From: a bacterium
GTDB taxonomy: Bacteria; Bacteroidota; Ignavibacteria; SZUA-365
Direction of reading: 5' to 3'
Assembly (NCBI GenBank): GCA_020444325.1
Contig: JAHLLD010000016.1
Span: 62,001 to 126,000 of the forward strand
DNA length: 64,000 bases
Under the pieces are notes generated by a model. That model was not told the origin of the DNA. It ran no database searches and saw only the letters and a list, made by a program, of their open reading frames with translations. Every line of letters starts with the position of its first letter. Positions within the stretch are counted from its first letter, which is position 1. The translations under genes were made by a program, and so were the position numbers. Shown here in pieces: positions 1 through 9,310 of this stretch.

Positions 1-2
1 CA

Positions 3-1025
3 GGAGCCGCACTGGATCCCATGCGTGCACTCGCGCGGAGCAGTACAGCTCCTGCCGCTGCGATGCACAAGGCAGCATCGCTCCCGATATCCATCGCGAG
101 CGCCAATGGACTCGAGGCCACCAAACGTGCGGTGGCGATGATGCGGGATGGGAAGGATACGCTCGATGCGGTGATCGCGGGAGTGAACCTGGTGGAGAAT
201 GATCCGGAGGATGATACCGTCGGGTATGGCGGACTCCCAAATGAGGACGGCGTGGTGGAACTCGATTCCTGCGTCATGCATGGTCCGACCATGCGCGGCG
301 CCGGAGTTGCGGCTTTGCGCAACATCAAGAATCCCTCACTCGTCGCACAACGTGTGATGGAGCGCACCGATCATGTGCTGCTCGTCGGCGAAGGCGCCCT
401 GCGTTTCGCACGCGCGCATGGCTTCCGCGAGGAAAATCTGCTGACGGATGCTTCGCGCGAAAAGTGGCTTTCATGGAAGGAACATCTGAGCAAACAAGAC
501 GACTGGCTGCCGCCGCATGGGGAGGAAGACAGGGACATCGGCGCGCTGTTCGGAGTGGAAGGTCGTCCCACCGGCACGATCAACTGTCTCGGACTCAACG
601 ACAGGGCGGAGATTTCCGGCGTGACGACGACGAGCGGACTCGCGTTCAAAATTCCAGGACGTGTCGGGGATTCCCCGATTCTCGGTGCGGGACTGTATGT
701 GGACGGCAGCATCGGTGCCGCGGGATCGACCGGTCGCGGGGAAGCCAACCTGCTGTCGCTGGCGAGTTTCCTGATCGTCGAGCGTATGCGGGCGGGGGAT
801 GCGCCGACGGATGCCTGCCTCCAGGCCTGCCAACGCATCGTTGCGCAGACAAAGATGAAGCGCCTCCTCAGCGAGGATGGCATGCCCGCATTCAACGTGA
901 ATTTCTACGCACTCAACGTTCGTGGTGAATTCGGCGGTGCTTCGATCTGGTCGGGCCGGCGGTTCGCCGTCAATGAAGGCGGAGAGAGCCGTCTCGTCGA
1001 CAGCGCATATCTTTTCGAGCGCTGA
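3..1025 (+). CDS. Glycosylasparaginase-type N-terminal nucleophile hydrolase (5' end cut by window)
   Basis: Predicted N4-(beta-N-acetylglucosaminyl)-L-asparaginase / isoaspartyl-peptidase family enzyme, which hydrolyses the GlcNAc-Asn bond after autocatalytic cleavage just before a threonine. The sequence shows the family signature GTINC (threonine nucleophile), followed by GVTTTSGLAFKIPGRVGDSP and GAGLYVDGSIGAAGSTGRGE, which are the substrate loop and glycine-rich core. The N-terminal half carries the GLEATKRAVAMMRDGKDTLDAV and VGYGGLPNEDG blocks. The first ATG is at 21, but the frame is open from base 3 and reads GAALDP before it. That resembles the end of a Tat or Sec signal peptide, so the true start is probably upstream of the window and the enzyme is probably exported. 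The 59-bp gap to ruvB holds a perfect palindrome. Family assignment is confident; the exact substrate is not. Confidence 0.85.
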   Translation, partial: GAALDPMRALARSSTAPAAAMHKAASLPISIASANGLEATKRAVAMMRDGKDTLDAVIAGVNLVENDPEDDTVGYGGLPNEDGVVELDSCVMHGPTMRGAGVAALRNIKNPSLVAQRVMERTDHVLLVGEGALRFARAHGFREENLLTDASREKWLSWKEHLSKQDDWLPPHGEEDRDIGALFGVEGRPTGTINCLGLNDRAEISGVTTTSGLAFKIPGRVGDSPILGAGLYVDGSIGAAGSTGRGEANLLSLASFLIVERMRAGDAPTDACLQACQRIVAQTKMKRLLSEDGMPAFNVNFYALNVRGEFGGASIWSGRRFAVNEGGESRLVDSAYLFER

Positions 1026-1034
1026 TTTCCCAAT

Positions 1035-1057
1035 AAATATGCAGTTTCTGCATATTT
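1035..1057. promoter_or_regulatory. Perfect 10-bp-arm palindrome upstream of ruvB (TATGCA-N5-TGCATA family, copy 1)
   Basis: AAATATGCAG and CTGCATATTT are exact reverse complements separated by TTT. The element sits in the 59-bp gap between the asparaginase-like gene and ruvB, ending 27 bases before the ruvB ATG. It is one of seven copies of TATGCA-N5-TGCATA in the window (core 1038-1054). It could be an operator, an mRNA hairpin or a small dispersed palindromic element; the sequence alone does not decide. Confidence 0.7.
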
Positions 1058-1084
1058 TGAAACAGAACATCACTCGCATACTGC

Positions 1085-2146
1085 ATGACTACACCACGCG
1101 ATTCCGATATAACTGCTCCTGAGGGACGACGCGACGACCGCGAACTCGACCGCGCGCTGCGTCCCATGCACTTCGAGGATTTCACGGGACAGAAATCCAT
1201 CGTCGACAACCTCCACGTGTTCATCACCGCTGCGCGTCAGCGCGGAGAGGCGCTGGACCACGTATTACTTACGGGTCCCCCGGGACTCGGGAAAACCACG
1301 CTGGCGCATATCATTGCGAATGAAATGGGGGCGTCACTGAAAATGTCCTCCGGTCCCGTACTCGACAAACCCGGCGACCTGGCCGGACTGATCACCGGAC
1401 TCGAGGAAGGCGACGCGTTGTTCATCGATGAAATCCACCGCCTTTCTCCCGTGGTCGAGGAATACCTGTATTCCGCCATGGAGGATTACACGCTCGACAT
1501 CATGATCGACAGCGGTCCCAACGCCCGCAGCGTGCAGATCGAACTGAAACCGTTTACGCTTATCGGCGCCACGACGCGGGCTGGACTCCTGACCGCTCCG
1601 CTGCGTGCGCGCTTCGGTATCACCAACCGGCTCGACTACTACGACGTGGATCAGCTCAAGCGCATCGTGCTGCGTTCGGCACGCATCCTCGACATCGCGG
1701 TGGACGAGGATGGCGGCGCATCTGAAATCGCCCGCCGTTCGCGCGGCACGCCCCGCATCGCCAACCGTCTCCTCCGCCGTGCAAGGGATTTCGCGCAGGT
1801 GATCGGCGACGGCGTCATCACACGCGAGATCGCCGACCACGCGCTCAACGCGCTGGAAGTGGACGAGAACGGACTCGACGACATGGACAAGCGCATCCTG
1901 ACGACCATGCTGGAGAAATACGCTGGAGGACCGGTCGGACTCAACACCCTCGCCATTGCGGTCGGTGAGGAACCCGGGACTATCGAGGAAGTCTACGAAC
2001 CGTATCTCATCCAGGAAGGCTATGTGCAGCGCACGCCGCGTGGACGCGAGCTGACCAATGCGGGATATGGACTGCTCGGGAAAGCGCGTCCCACAAAGCG
2101 CGATCAGCCGGGCCTGTTTTCGAAAGGGGATGACGATGCGTCCTGA
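1085..2146 (+). CDS. ruvB: RuvB Holliday junction branch-migration ATPase
   Basis: AAA+ motor that, with RuvA and RuvC, drives branch migration of Holliday junctions during recombinational repair. The 353-residue length is typical. The Walker A motif GPPGLGKTT is at about residues 64-72, Walker B/DEIH follows in [18 protein letters not shown], and the sensor/arginine-finger segment [19 protein letters not shown] is intact. The C-terminal winged-helix part ([10 protein letters not shown] onward, [11 protein letters not shown]-like) is complete. The start at 1085 gives the normal N-terminus; no strong Shine-Dalgarno is visible, and a perfect palindrome lies just upstream. The stop overlaps the start of lptC, indicating translational coupling. 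Confidence 0.97.
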   Translation: MTTPRDSDITAPEGRRDDRELDRALRPMHFEDFTGQKSIVDNLHVFITAARQRGEALDHVLLTGPPGLGKTTLAHIIANEMGASLKMSSGPVLDKPGDLAGLITGLEEGDALFIDEIHRLSPVVEEYLYSAMEDYTLDIMIDSGPNARSVQIELKPFTLIGATTRAGLLTAPLRARFGITNRLDYYDVDQLKRIVLRSARILDIAVDEDGGASEIARRSRGTPRIANRLLRRARDFAQVIGDGVITREIADHALNALEVDENGLDDMDKRILTTMLEKYAGGPVGLNTLAIAVGEEPGTIEEVYEPYLIQEGYVQRTPRGRELTNAGYGLLGKARPTKRDQPGLFSKGDDDAS

Positions 2147-2702
2147 CAAGTCGGCGGCATTGCCGCTGCGGGGCATCATCCTGCTCCTTTCTCTCACTAT
2201 CCTCCTGCTCAGCGCCTGTGGCGGAAAGGTGAAGCCACCGGTTGCGAAGTCCGTCCCTGAGGAACTCCCCGATCAGGAAAGCTGGAATTCCACCGTCACG
2301 TTTTCCGACAGCGGCCAGGTGCGCGCCATCCTCCAGGCGGGACATATCCGCATGTACAAATCCCGCAATGAGACATTGCTTGACAGCGGCGTTGTGGTGG
2401 ATTTCTACGGACGCGACGGTGAGCATACCTCGCAGCTCACCTCGAAGCGCGGCAGGGTGGACGATACGCACAAGGATCTCGAGGCCTTCGATGATGTGGT
2501 CTTCCGCAGTGACAGCGGCACCGTCGTGGAAACCGAATACATATACTGGGAGAACATGAACCGCAAGGTTCGCGGCGACCGCTTCGTGACCATTACCTCA
2601 CCTGCCGAGAAACTGCAGGGCTACGGCTTTGAGGCCGACCAGGATCTCAAGAACTACACCGTCTTCGGCAAGGTCACCGGCGAAGCAGAGTTCGACAAGT
2701 AA
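2136..2702 (+). CDS. lptC: LptC-like LPS-export lipoprotein
   Basis: Predicted LptC, the membrane-attached component that passes lipopolysaccharide from the LptBFG transporter to LptA. The product is about 188 residues. It has a lipobox LLLSAC with the lipidated cysteine near residue 28, followed by the LptC jellyroll: repeated beta-hairpins such as [47 protein letters not shown] and [22 protein letters not shown] chose 2136 because AAAGGGG lies 6 bases upstream; an ATG at 2130 is too close to it. The gene overlaps the end of ruvB by 11 bases. Gram-negative LPS export is established for the family; lipidation instead of a TM anchor is common outside Proteobacteria. Confidence 0.85.
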   Translation: MRPDKSAALPLRGIILLLSLTILLLSACGGKVKPPVAKSVPEELPDQESWNSTVTFSDSGQVRAILQAGHIRMYKSRNETLLDSGVVVDFYGRDGEHTSQLTSKRGRVDDTHKDLEAFDDVVFRSDSGTVVETEYIYWENMNRKVRGDRFVTITSPAEKLQGYGFEADQDLKNYTVFGKVTGEAEFDK

Positions 2703-2747
2703 TTCAGTACAAACGCTTTTTTGTTTCGAGTTCAGAAGGGAAATCCC

Positions 2748-4472
2748 ATGAAACGCATTTCCACACGCATTGCTTTGCTGCTCTTCATTCTGGTATTCGG
2801 TACTGCATCTGCATCTGCACAGGATATTGCGCAGAAGCTGGATACCGCAATCAAGTCCTACGCTGACGCACGTGTTTTCAATGGATGCGTGCTCGTCGCA
2901 AAAGGTGACGACGTTCTGTATGCAAAAGGATACGGCCTGGCGAGTGAGACCTGGGATATTCCGAACACTGCGGACGTACGTTTCCGCATCGGGTCGGTGA
3001 CCAAGCAGTTCACCGCGGCAGTCATCCTGCGCATGATGGAAGAGGGGAAGCTGGATCTGCAGGCGCACATCAGTGACTACATTCCATACTATCCCAAAAA
3101 ATACGGCAGTGTGATCACGCTGCATCAACTGCTGACACATACTTCGGGACTCCCGAATTTCACGGACTTCCCGGAGTATCTCGAGCACATGGAGTCGGGG
3201 TTGGAGCAGGATTCTGTGATGGCACTGTTCTGGAACAAGGATCTGGATTTCGAACCCGGCAGCAATTATTCCTACAGCAACAGCGGGTACTTCGTGCTGG
3301 GCTGCATTATCGAGAAGGTGGGGAAGACGACGTACGAGCGTGCGCTGCATCACTACCTGCTCGATCCACTCGCGCTGGTGAATACCGGATGCGAGCACAA
3401 GGACATTATCACGAAAAGACTCGCGGAAGGATTTCAACGCACGCCGCTTGGATACAATCACACGCGCTACATCGACATGGAACTGCCGTTTGCTGCAGGC
3501 ATGATGTACTCCACTGTGGGTGATCTTTATCGCTGGACGCGATCACTGCACACCGGCAAGGTGTTCGTCAATGAAGATACATACAACATGATGACCACTG
3601 CCTACACCGACAATTACGGCTATGGTGTCGGTGTGCGTGATATCAGTCTGGGAGACAGAAGCGTTTCGGCTGTCATGCATTCGGGAGGAATCAACGGATT
3701 CACTTCGCAGTGCTGGTATCTTCTCGAAGATGCTTATACGATCGTCGTACTCGATAACGCCATGGGTCCCACCGCCCGCGTTGGCGACGCCATCGTGCGT
3801 GTGCTTTACGACCTCCCGCTGCTTCCCGTGCTCCCCTCCATCGCTGATGAGGTGGCACGTATCGCGGATGCAGAAGGGATGACCGCCGCACTCACGCAGT
3901 ATGATGTCCTGAAGATGACCGAAAAAGAACAGTGGGATTTTGCAGAGCGCGAACTCAACTTGCTCGGGTACTACTATCTCCGACAGGATGAGGTGGATGC
4001 TGCCATTGCCGTGTTTGAAAAAAACATCCAGGAGTATCCGGGATCATCAAACACCTACGACAGCATGGGGGAAGGACTCTACAAAGCGGGACGCTACGAC
4101 GAATCCATCGCCATGTACAAAAAGGCGCTGGAGATGGATCCTTCCAATACAACGGCCGCGCCGATGCTGAAGAAAATGGGTGTCGAAGTCGAGGCGAAAG
4201 AATTAAAGCTGGATGAGGATTTGCTGCAGAGCTTTGTCGGGAAATACGAATTGCAGCCGGGTTTTGTGATCGATATCACGCGGGAGGGGACGCAGCTGTT
4301 TCTGCAGGCAACCGGGCAGCAGCGCTTTGAAATTTATCCCTCAAAGACCAATGAGTTTTATCTCAAGGTTGTCGAAGCGCGCATCACGTTCAACGGCGAC
4401 GGCATTGCACCCGCAGAAAGCCTGGTGCTGCATCAGAACGGAAGGGATATGCCCGCGCAGCGGATGGATTGA
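2748..4472 (+). CDS. Secreted serine beta-lactamase-like hydrolase with C-terminal TPR repeats
   Basis: Class-C/S12 penicillin-binding-fold hydrolase of about 574 residues. A Sec signal peptide (MKRISTRIALLLFILVFGTASASAQ) precedes the catalytic domain. The catalytic triad motifs are all visible: SVTK at 83-86 (nucleophile and general base), YSN at 176-178, and HSGG at 311-314 in place of KTG, as in esterase or peptidase-like members of the family. After about residue 390 come TPR helices (YDSMGEGLYKAGRYDESIAMYKKALEMDPSN) and then a beta-rich tail typical of such Bacteroidota proteins. AGAAGGGA upstream supports the 2748 start. Real beta-lactamase activity is not implied; D-aminopeptidase or esterase activity is equally possible. 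The gene converges with the NFACT gene. Confidence 0.88.
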   Translation: MKRISTRIALLLFILVFGTASASAQDIAQKLDTAIKSYADARVFNGCVLVAKGDDVLYAKGYGLASETWDIPNTADVRFRIGSVTKQFTAAVILRMMEEGKLDLQAHISDYIPYYPKKYGSVITLHQLLTHTSGLPNFTDFPEYLEHMESGLEQDSVMALFWNKDLDFEPGSNYSYSNSGYFVLGCIIEKVGKTTYERALHHYLLDPLALVNTGCEHKDIITKRLAEGFQRTPLGYNHTRYIDMELPFAAGMMYSTVGDLYRWTRSLHTGKVFVNEDTYNMMTTAYTDNYGYGVGVRDISLGDRSVSAVMHSGGINGFTSQCWYLLEDAYTIVVLDNAMGPTARVGDAIVRVLYDLPLLPVLPSIADEVARIADAEGMTAALTQYDVLKMTEKEQWDFAERELNLLGYYYLRQDEVDAAIAVFEKNIQEYPGSSNTYDSMGEGLYKAGRYDESIAMYKKALEMDPSNTTAAPMLKKMGVEVEAKELKLDEDLLQSFVGKYELQPGFVIDITREGTQLFLQATGQQRFEIYPSKTNEFYLKVVEARITFNGDGIAPAESLVLHQNGRDMPAQRMD

Positions 4473-4498
4473 GTCCGGAGGAGGAGGAGGGGGAAGAA

Positions 4499-6181
4499 TC
4501 AGTCATCATTATCCGCACCTTCGGGCAGTGCGGGATCGATGAGTAATACCTTTTCACGGTCTACGAGGACGGAGCCGGGATTGGCTCCCTTCGGTTTGCG
4601 CACGTACTTCTTTTCCGTATAGGCCACCGGGACGCGCTTCGCATTCCGGTGTTTGCTGTAATAGGCGGCGATGGCCGCGGCCTGACGGATAGCCTGCTTT
4701 GAAGGATCTCCCGCCGCACTGCCTACTTTCAGAACGACATGCGAGCCGCCGACGCCGCGCGCGTGGAACCAGAGGTCGTTGGGACGACTGTGGCGCACGG
4801 TGAGCAGGTCGTTATTGGCGGAGTTTTTTCCCGCCCAGACTTCGAAGCCGCCTTCGACGACGAACCGGCGGAAGGGAAAGGGCGATTCATCCTTCTCGCC
4901 TTTCTGTGTCATACCGAGTTCATTCATGAGTTTTGCCTGCTGTTTGAACAGCGTTTTGAGTTCGTTGAGATGTTCACTGTCGCGTACGCTGTCGCGCAGC
5001 ATACTCAGCACCTCGATACGATAGCGCAGGGAAGCGGCGCGTTCCTTCACATACGAAATCGACGCGCGTGTCTGCTGCGCCTTGCCGAAGTAGCGCTGCG
5101 AATTTTCGAGTACCGTGGTGCGTCCCTTCAGGGGAATGCTGACCACGAGCCGGGGATCGGTGAACACGTCAGGCACTGTGATACGTCCCGGCTGCTCCGG
5201 CTGATCATAGAGGTGTATCATCAGCAGGTTACCGAACTTTTCATATTCATCCGCCTGCAGTCGGAGCGTATCGGGATTCGAGAGTTTCCCGAGACTGCGT
5301 TCGAGGCGTTGTAGTTCACGTTCAATGCGGTCGCCCACACGCTTGCGAACGGCGGCGAGTTCTCCGCCGCTGAAGCGCTTGCGGAGATACAGGAAAAGAG
5401 CATCGAGCAGAGGAGATGCAATTTCCTCAAATCCTTCCTCTTCCAGGTGCCGCAGCTGAAAGGGAGCCGCATGCGCAGCCGCACCGTCACGCAGATACAC
5501 ATATCCCGTTCCCCCATCCGAAGCGCGCAACACCTCATTGAGGACTGCTGTGATTGCAGTACGCTTTTCCTGAGCGAGATCGGCAACAGGCTGCGTCAGC
5601 GTGCATTCTGCGCGGAAACATATTTCCTCAGCAAGCGCGCCGGCGAGCCAGGGACGGAGGTGTCGCAGTGCATCGCGCACTGCTTTCTCACCGGCACTTG
5701 AGAAGGCCGATACAACATCCATGTCGCTGAATTCCGGAAGCGCATTCGAATATGCAGTTTCTGCATAATTTGCCGGAGCCGCATGCTGCTTGAAGCTGTC
5801 GAGCAGTGTACCGTCAGCATCCGTCAGCAGCATATTTGCACGCATGGAAAAGAGGAAGGCATACAGTGCGCGTCCGCTCGCCAGCGCGATGCGCACAATG
5901 CGATCGTCCTTTGCAATACGCACACTCTCGATGCGATCTCCCGCCAGATCAGGAAAAAGATCGAGCGAATTTTTCCGCGCCCGCGCAAACTCCGGCTTCA
6001 GGAGCAGCCAGGCGAAATGCGGCTCCGCCGAAAACTGCAGCACCGTCTCATCCTCTCCACGCCGCGTCACCAGCACCAGCTCATTCTTCTGTTGCGTAAA
6101 CGCCGCCATGATCACCGCACCCTTCAGCGCGTCATCCAGTCGCTGCGCCACCGCGCGATATGTCAGCCAGTTGGAGAACAT
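4499..6181 (-). CDS. rqcH: NFACT-family ribosome quality-control protein (RqcH/Rqc2-like)
   Basis: The 560-residue protein belongs to the NFACT family. Bacterial RqcH binds stalled 50S-peptidyl-tRNA complexes and adds C-terminal alanine tails that mark nascent chains for degradation. The N-terminal NFACT-N domain contains the DR pair at about 93-94 (KDDRIVRI), which is needed for tRNA/RQC function in characterised members. A coiled-coil region follows (VGDRIERELQRLERSLGKLS and ERAASLRYRIEVLSMLRDSV). The C-terminal NFACT-R/DUF814 domain is clear in LLTVRHSRPNDLWFHARGVG and GSHVVLKVG. The start MFSNWLTYRAVAQRL matches family N-termini. The gene carries a TATGCA-N5-TGCATA palindrome within its coding sequence. 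Family membership is strong; RQC activity is inferred. Confidence 0.9.
   Translation of the reverse strand: MFSNWLTYRAVAQRLDDALKGAVIMAAFTQQKNELVLVTRRGEDETVLQFSAEPHFAWLLLKPEFARARKNSLDLFPDLAGDRIESVRIAKDDRIVRIALASGRALYAFLFSMRANMLLTDADGTLLDSFKQHAAPANYAETAYSNALPEFSDMDVVSAFSSAGEKAVRDALRHLRPWLAGALAEEICFRAECTLTQPVADLAQEKRTAITAVLNEVLRASDGGTGYVYLRDGAAAHAAPFQLRHLEEEGFEEIASPLLDALFLYLRKRFSGGELAAVRKRVGDRIERELQRLERSLGKLSNPDTLRLQADEYEKFGNLLMIHLYDQPEQPGRITVPDVFTDPRLVVSIPLKGRTTVLENSQRYFGKAQQTRASISYVKERAASLRYRIEVLSMLRDSVRDSEHLNELKTLFKQQAKLMNELGMTQKGEKDESPFPFRRFVVEGGFEVWAGKNSANNDLLTVRHSRPNDLWFHARGVGGSHVVLKVGSAAGDPSKQAIRQAAAIAAYYSKHRNAKRVPVAYTEKKYVRKPKGANPGSVLVDREKVLLIDPALPEGADNDD
5751..5767. repeat. TATGCA-N5-TGCATA palindrome, copy 2, inside the NFACT gene
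   Basis: TATGCAG-TTT-CTGCATA with perfect 7-bp arms, and the same GTTTC spacer as the copy upstream of ruvB. On the minus strand it encodes the residues YAETAY of the NFACT protein, so the element is tolerated inside a housekeeping gene. Confidence 0.6.
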
Positions 6182-6414
6182 GGGTCAGATGTCAGATTGC
6201 AGATTTCAGATGGCAGAGAATGGAAATATGGAAAAACTGAAGAATGAAAACATCAATCACGCAAAATTGGCAGATACGCTGAATGTCTAGCGCCCTGCAC
6301 AGCGGGGCTCAGGCGCGAGTTCCGCGACGCGGAACGAGCTCACGCGTGAGGCACCGCGACAGCGGTGACGAACTCACGCGCGGAATGAGCTCCGCTTCGC
6401 GGAGCGATTGACGC
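6182..6414. other. Intergenic region with GC-rich serial hairpins downstream of gpmI
   Basis: This 233-bp gap is upstream of the NFACT gene and downstream of gpmI. The left part (6186-6216) is a degenerate CAGAT-rich stretch related to the heptamer repeats found near 34.2 and 35.8 kb. The right part contains four consecutive dyads: GTTCCGC-GAC-GCGGAAC (6319-6335), CTCACGCGTGAG (6339-6350), CACCGC-GACA-GCGGTG (6352-6367) and GCTCCGC-TTC-GCGGAGC (6389-6405). The word CTCACGCG recurs three times, and the last copy overlaps the gpmI stop codon. The dyads could act as transcription terminators or mRNA 3'-end structures, although no T-run follows. Confidence 0.55.
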
Positions 6415-8031
6415 TCACGCGATTATGCTCGGCTCGTAATCCTCGGGTTTCTGGAAGCAGAGGAGATTGAAGATGGTGGCGGCGACGTTGGCGAGTCCGG
6501 GCGTTTCGATGTCCGCGAGCTTGTAAGGGGGCTGCTCGCGGGAGTCGAGAATGCAGAAAGGGACGGGATTGAGCGTATGCGATGTTTTCGGTGTGCGCTC
6601 GCCGTTCTTTTCAGTGAACATTTCGTCGGAGTTGCCATGGTCGGCCGTGATGAGCACGATACCCTTCATCTCCATGACCTTCTCCACCAGTCGTCCCACG
6701 CATTCATCTACAGTCTCAATAGCGGTGATGGCTGGCTGCAGCTTGCCACTGTGTCCGACCATGTCGCCGTTGGCGAAATTGATACGTCCGAAGCGGAACC
6801 CTTCATCCAGCAGTTCGATGGCCGCATCGGTGATTTCCACCGCTTTCATTTTCGGTGCCTTGTCGAATTCGATACGGTCGGACGGAATCTCGACGTATTT
6901 CTCGAGTGAGTCGTCGATGTAACCGGAATTGTTGCCGTTCCAGAAATAGGTGACATGTCCGAACTTCTGTGTTTCCGAGATGGCGAAGCTCGTGACCCCT
7001 TCGGCGCAAAGGTATTCGCTCATTGTGCGTTCGATGCTGGGGGGATTGACCAGGTACTGCGGGGGAATGTGCAGATCGCCGTCGTACTCCATCATTCCGG
7101 CGAAGGTGATGTCGGGGAGGGGACCCCGATCGAACTCGCTGAAGTCCTTTTCCGTCAGCGCCCGTGAAATTTCAATCGCGCGGTCGCCGCGGAAGTTGAA
7201 AAAGATCACGGAGTCGCCGTCCGTTATCCGGCCGACGGGACCATTATCATCCGCCACCACGAAAGCATCGAGGTACTGATCGGTGATCTCGCTGTCTTCA
7301 TTGTAGAAAGTCCGTACCGCTTCACTGGCGGAGGTGAATTGGCGTGCCTTGCCGAGCACGTGTGCATCGTACCCCTTTTTCACCACGCTCCAGTCCGCAT
7401 TGTAGCGATCCATGGTCACATTCATGCGTCCACCACCCGATGCGATCTGATAGTCGCGATTCTCTCCATGCGATATATCAGCGAGTTTCTCTTCCAGCGG
7501 CTGCAGGTATCGGAGGGCCGACTTTTCGTCCACATCGCGTCCGTCAAGCAGCACATGCACACGCAGGCTCTGCACGCCGGAGGCATGCGCACGGTCGATC
7601 ATGGCATAGAGATGATCGATATGCGAGTGCACATTGCCATCGGAGAGCAGGCCCATGAAGTGCAGCGTGCCTCCCTTGCTGTGTTTTTCCATGAGGGATG
7701 TCCACAGCTCGGTCTCAAACATGCTGCCGTCCGCGATCGCCCGGTTGACAAGTTTGGCGCCCTGTGCGAAAATGCGTCCCGCCCCCAGCGCATTATGTCC
7801 CACCTCGCTGTTGCCCATATCGTCGTCGGAAGGGAGTCCCACAGCCGGACCATGTGCCTTGAGCTGTGTGTACATTCCTTCACGGAAATATTTATCGAGA
7901 TGCGGCTTGTTCGCTTTGAATATGGCGTTTCCTTCGTATTCCTTCCCGATGCCGTAGCCATCCATGATAATCAGCAGTACGGGTCCCTCAGGTGCAGTAC
8001 AATCGTTGAGGCGTGGGAGTGTCAGTATCAT
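6415..8031 (-). CDS. gpmI: 2,3-bisphosphoglycerate-independent phosphoglycerate mutase
   Basis: Interconverts 3- and 2-phosphoglycerate in glycolysis and gluconeogenesis using a phosphoserine intermediate and two metal ions. The product is 538 residues, slightly longer than the usual ~510. The metal-binding aspartate is in LLIIMDGYG (D24), the catalytic serine is in DMGNSEVGHNALGAGR (S75), and the second metal site is formed by INFANGDMVGHSG and LITADHGNSDEM near the C-terminus. The start at 8031 leaves a ~14-residue extension before the conserved core. The 139-bp gap to the divergent secreted-protein gene must hold both promoters. Confidence 0.96.
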   Translation of the reverse strand: MILTLPRLNDCTAPEGPVLLIIMDGYGIGKEYEGNAIFKANKPHLDKYFREGMYTQLKAHGPAVGLPSDDDMGNSEVGHNALGAGRIFAQGAKLVNRAIADGSMFETELWTSLMEKHSKGGTLHFMGLLSDGNVHSHIDHLYAMIDRAHASGVQSLRVHVLLDGRDVDEKSALRYLQPLEEKLADISHGENRDYQIASGGGRMNVTMDRYNADWSVVKKGYDAHVLGKARQFTSASEAVRTFYNEDSEITDQYLDAFVVADDNGPVGRITDGDSVIFFNFRGDRAIEISRALTEKDFSEFDRGPLPDITFAGMMEYDGDLHIPPQYLVNPPSIERTMSEYLCAEGVTSFAISETQKFGHVTYFWNGNNSGYIDDSLEKYVEIPSDRIEFDKAPKMKAVEITDAAIELLDEGFRFGRINFANGDMVGHSGKLQPAITAIETVDECVGRLVEKVMEMKGIVLITADHGNSDEMFTEKNGERTPKTSHTLNPVPFCILDSREQPPYKLADIETPGLANVAATIFNLLCFQKPEDYEPSIIA

Positions 8032-8170
8032 TACTATCCTCTTTTCCAGAAATCGTGTTCAGCAGAGCAATGTAAGAAATTCCCGTATGCGAATGGGAAT
8101 GCGGGATTTTTCCTGCCTGCCTGCAAATCCGTATCTTTTTTCAAAACGTCACCAGCAGCGGAAGCGTTCG

Positions 8171-9097
8171 ATGTTACGATTTATTTGCCTCTTCTTTTTC
8201 GCCACCGTCTCACTCACCGCGCAGCAGACCGGAGATCACACCTATGTTCCCCCGGTTGGGGAGACAGCGTTCGAGGAAGGAGGTGGCCCTGTCGTCGTCA
8301 TTGACGAAGCGCATCACAACTTTCATACGATGGAAGGACGGTACCGCACATTTGCGGAATTTCTGCGCCGGCACAATTGCACGGTGCTTCCCGGTACGCA
8401 GCCGCTGTCGCTCCCGGTTCTCAGCGGGGCGGATATTTATGTGATCGCGAACGCACTGGGAGAGGACGATGTGGAGGAATGGGCACTGCCGGTGGAAAAC
8501 GCGTTCACGACAGAGGAAGTTGACGCCCTTGCGCGCTGGGTACGGCAGGGAGGTTCGCTCTTCCTGATCGCCGACCACATGCCTTTCCCTGGTGCGGTGG
8601 ACAGCCTTGCGCTGCGCTTTGGCATTCACTTCAGCAACGGATTCGCATTTTATGAAGGGAAACCGGGTCGCGGAATGATGTTTACCCGCGAAAACAAAAC
8701 GCTGCGACCCCACTGGATTACCGACACGAAACTCGATGGCATGTGGGTCGACTCCGTCGTCACCTTTACCGGGTCGGCGTTCCGTATCGACGGTGAGCAT
8801 GTACCGCTGCTGAGTTTCGGCGCACGCATGTTCTCGGTGGAGCCCGACACCGCCTGGGTGTTCGAGGACAAGACGCCTCGCGTGAACATTGAAGCCTGGC
8901 GCCAGGGTGCGGCAATGAAATACGGGAAGGGACGCATCGTCGTATTCGGCGAAGCTGCCATGTTCACTGCGCAGTTCTCGGGCGAGCGCCGTATTCCGAT
9001 GGGACTCAATGCCCCCGAAGGCGCCCGCAACGCCCCGCTGCTTGTCAACATCATCCGCTGGCTGCATCCCATCGATGGGAACACGGACAAACACTGA
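8171..9097 (+). CDS. Secreted DUF4350-like protein
   Basis: A 308-residue exported protein with a short signal peptide (MLRFICLFFFATVSLTAQQ). The fold resembles DUF4350 / glutamine-amidotransferase-like proteins of Bacteroidota: VVVIDEAHHNFHTMEGRY, a TFAEFLRRHNCTVLP helix-strand, LSGADIYVIANALG, EVDALARWVRQGGSLFLIADH, and GKGRIVVFGEAAMFTAQ near the end. I see no amidotransferase catalytic Cys in the expected elbow, so enzymatic activity is doubtful. The start at 8171 is chosen for the signal peptide and a GGAAG upstream. The last residues (DGNTDKH) are read from the first bases of a dispersed repeat, so the native C-terminus was probably altered when the repeat arrived. Confidence 0.8.
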   Translation: MLRFICLFFFATVSLTAQQTGDHTYVPPVGETAFEEGGGPVVVIDEAHHNFHTMEGRYRTFAEFLRRHNCTVLPGTQPLSLPVLSGADIYVIANALGEDDVEEWALPVENAFTTEEVDALARWVRQGGSLFLIADHMPFPGAVDSLALRFGIHFSNGFAFYEGKPGRGMMFTRENKTLRPHWITDTKLDGMWVDSVVTFTGSAFRIDGEHVPLLSFGARMFSVEPDTAWVFEDKTPRVNIEAWRQGAAMKYGKGRIVVFGEAAMFTAQFSGERRIPMGLNAPEGARNAPLLVNIIRWLHPIDGNTDKH

Positions 9098-9255
9098 TAA
9101 AACGGATCAATTGGAACACCGATTACACTGATTTCGCGAATTTTCACGGAAGTTTGGGAAAAGCGTTCTTCCCAATCTCCGTGAAAATCGGTGAAATCCG
9201 TGCTATCCGTGTTCTCACTGATCCGCCGCATCAGCGTTCGTCTGTGTTCCCATTG
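9071..9255. repeat. Dispersed palindromic repeat, copy R1
   Basis: Large imperfect palindrome starting ATCGATGGGAACACGG and ending CTGTGTTCCCATTG, with internal ACGGATTT/AAATCCGT words and an arm pair around GGGAAAAGCG. The left end overlaps the 3' end of the DUF4350-like gene and provides its stop codon. It lies between that gene and pta. Confidence 0.75.
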
Positions 9256-9310
9256 CGTGTTTTAGTAATTTAGTACGCTATTCTCTTTCTCTTCACCAGA
9301 CAGAAGAACC

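Noticed and set aside
1035-1057. LexA box controlling ruvB
   Set aside because: The palindrome recurs in coding DNA and beside unrelated genes, and it differs from the dinB dyad, so an SOS role is not supported.
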